NCBI GenBank assembly: GCA_030446715.1
Contig: JAUJMU010000006.1
Location: forward strand, 124,001-188,000
DNA length: 64,000 nucleotides
Source of the DNA: Cytophagales bacterium
GTDB taxonomy: Bacteria > Bacteroidota > Bacteroidia > Cytophagales > 172606-1
Direction of reading: 5' to 3'
Part shown: positions 63,183-64,000 of the stretch, one piece after another
How the letters are laid out: each line of letters starts with the position of its first letter
Numbering within the stretch: the first letter of the stretch is position 1
Position numbers and translations under genes: made by a program
The notes under the pieces: generated by a model
Databases searched by the model: none
What the model was told of the DNA's origin: nothing
The model's input: only the letters and a program-made list of their open reading frames with translations

Positions 63183-64000
63183 CCTGTTATTCACCTCAGA
63201 TATAAGCTGATCAATTATGCCGGCTCGTTTAGGCTTACCCAATCCGCCATTTGTTTGTTTGTTTCCTAAGGTTTTATTAAACAGGTCCGGCAGATTGGTT
63301 CCTGCCAGATCTCCCGGCGATTCTTTAAAAAAGACGTTTTGTGCAATAGACCACTTCAAGTCATAGGAGTCTTTATCTATCATAGGTTTTAGCTCATAGA
63401 GTAAATAAGATAACAGAGTGGGTCCGCCTTTCCACTGCAGCGAAACGGGCACAGTGTTTTTGCATTCTAATCCCATAATGGCTTGCAGGTTCTCCATTTT
63501 ACAGTTAATCACCTTTGCATCTGTCAGCCCTTCAAATAATGTAGCTAATGCGTCAGGAGACTTTTGCCACCTGAAGATTTTATCTGGCTTGAAACAAAAA
63601 CCACTCTTTGACTGTCCCATGTCAACAACATCCTGATGAAGTGCTGTTGCTGTTGCTGAACAGGGTTGTGGGCTCGGGGACAGCACTTCATATAGTTCTG
63701 AAGGATAAATGTCTTCCTTATTGATAAACGGCTCTTTACCTTCCCTCTGCTCATCCTTTTTGAACCACATCAACCATTCCAGATATTTCAGATGGATAAT
63801 TAAATCAAGGTGGGTGCCCTCAATGGGCCAAATGCCTTCATAATGGTTGTGAATCAAATCAATATGGTGGGGTTCAAGAGCATATCTCCCATCTTCGCCC
63901 TTCAATGTCTGAATATAAATCTTCTTATAATTGGTTCTGTAAAGACCAATCCGTTTCTTTGTCATAGCTATTTCAAGCCTGAGCAACTCCTCCTTTATGA
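63180..64000 (-). CDS. hypothetical protein, start probably beyond the right edge
   Basis: At least 268 residues; the frame is still open at base 64000. Pieces: MTKKRIGLYRTNYKKIYIQT, HHIDLIHNHYEGIWPIEGTH, LIIHLKYLEWLMWFKKDEQR, LQAIMGLECKNTVPVSLQWK, GGPTLLSYLLYELKPM. A TTG at 63986 after AAGGAGG or an ATG at 63965 could be the start if the frame does not continue. No known domain recognised; the Asn/Tyr/Lys-rich N terminus and charged middle suggest a soluble protein. It is followed by the terminator at 63157-63182. Confidence 0.6.
   Translation of the reverse strand, partial: IKEELLRLEIAMTKKRIGLYRTNYKKIYIQTLKGEDGRYALEPHHIDLIHNHYEGIWPIEGTHLDLIIHLKYLEWLMWFKKDEQREGKEPFINKEDIYPSELYEVLSPSPQPCSATATALHQDVVDMGQSKSGFCFKPDKIFRWQKSPDALATLFEGLTDAKVINCKMENLQAIMGLECKNTVPVSLQWKGGPTLLSYLLYELKPMIDKDSYDLKWSIAQNVFFKESPGDLAGTNLPDLFNKTLGNKQTNGGLGKPKRAGIIDQLISEVNNR

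Overview
The window looks like chromosomal DNA of a Bacteroidota member, most likely order Cytophagales. It carries two large secreted proteins with type IX secretion C-terminal sorting domains, a long arginine deiminase, Kdo genes, almost no Shine-Dalgarno sites before many starts, and surface-polysaccharide genes typical of this group. Genus cannot be fixed from the sequence alone. Many genes are split by single-base frameshifts, and nearly all those I resolved lie in short homopolymers. Most are probably base-calling errors or very recent decay, so several pseudogenes here may be intact in the organism.

Region 1 (1-24.8 kb) is a surface-polysaccharide (O-antigen or capsule type) locus, almost all on the minus strand. 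It holds about a dozen glycosyltransferases (GT-A family 2, GT-B family 4, one GT-C membrane enzyme), several SAM methyltransferases including two FkbM types, a three-gene set for a UDP-N-acetyl-L-fucosamine-type sugar (FnlA/CapE, reductase, FnlC/WecB), and an ABC-2 exporter (Wzm permease plus Wzt ATPase with C-terminal glycan-binding domain). AT-rich patches (about 15.4-17.0 and 20.2-23.2 kb) alternate with GC-rich sugar-nucleotide genes, which suggests cassette exchange. Region 2 (24.8-32.4 kb) holds ulosonic-acid genes: kdsD, kdsA and a kdsC-like phosphatase, then a GDP-mannose-dehydratase-like SDR, a second SDR, a Gfo/Idh/MocA oxidoreductase, a CMP-acylneuraminate synthetase-like enzyme and a NeuB-family synthase without the SAF domain. 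Together these suggest Kdo plus a second CMP-activated sugar acid.

Region 3 (32.5-40.4 kb) is a pair of paralogous secreted proteins with repeated beta-sandwich-like segments and T9SS sorting domains; one is intact (1240 aa) and one is broken by frameshifts. Region 4 (41-43.2 kb) has thioredoxin, a small conserved protein and arginine deiminase.

Region 5 (43.2-52.4 kb) is an accessory mobile region. It contains an IS3-family remnant, two IS630-family copies inside one outer pair of inverted repeats, a metal-handling operon (P1B ATPase with a YPC motif, HMA lipoprotein, CcdA/ArsG-like permease), remnants of a sigma factor and an ArsO-like monooxygenase, and a second IS3-family element. The two IS3-type elements are peppered with nine dyad-symmetric inserts of about 30 bp bounded by GGACC...GGTCC, each inside otherwise recognisable transposase code. 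One 31-bp version is identical at two non-homologous positions. This is the most unusual observation in the window.

Region 6 (52.6-64 kb) has an M48 lipoprotein metalloprotease, a large repeat-containing membrane protein, three small unknown genes, a DUF1206-like membrane protein, an EF-hand lipoprotein, an HExxH peptidase, a degraded bestrophin-like gene abutting a 5'-truncated phage-tail-like gene, and a hypothetical gene at the right edge. No rRNA, tRNA or CRISPR array was seen.
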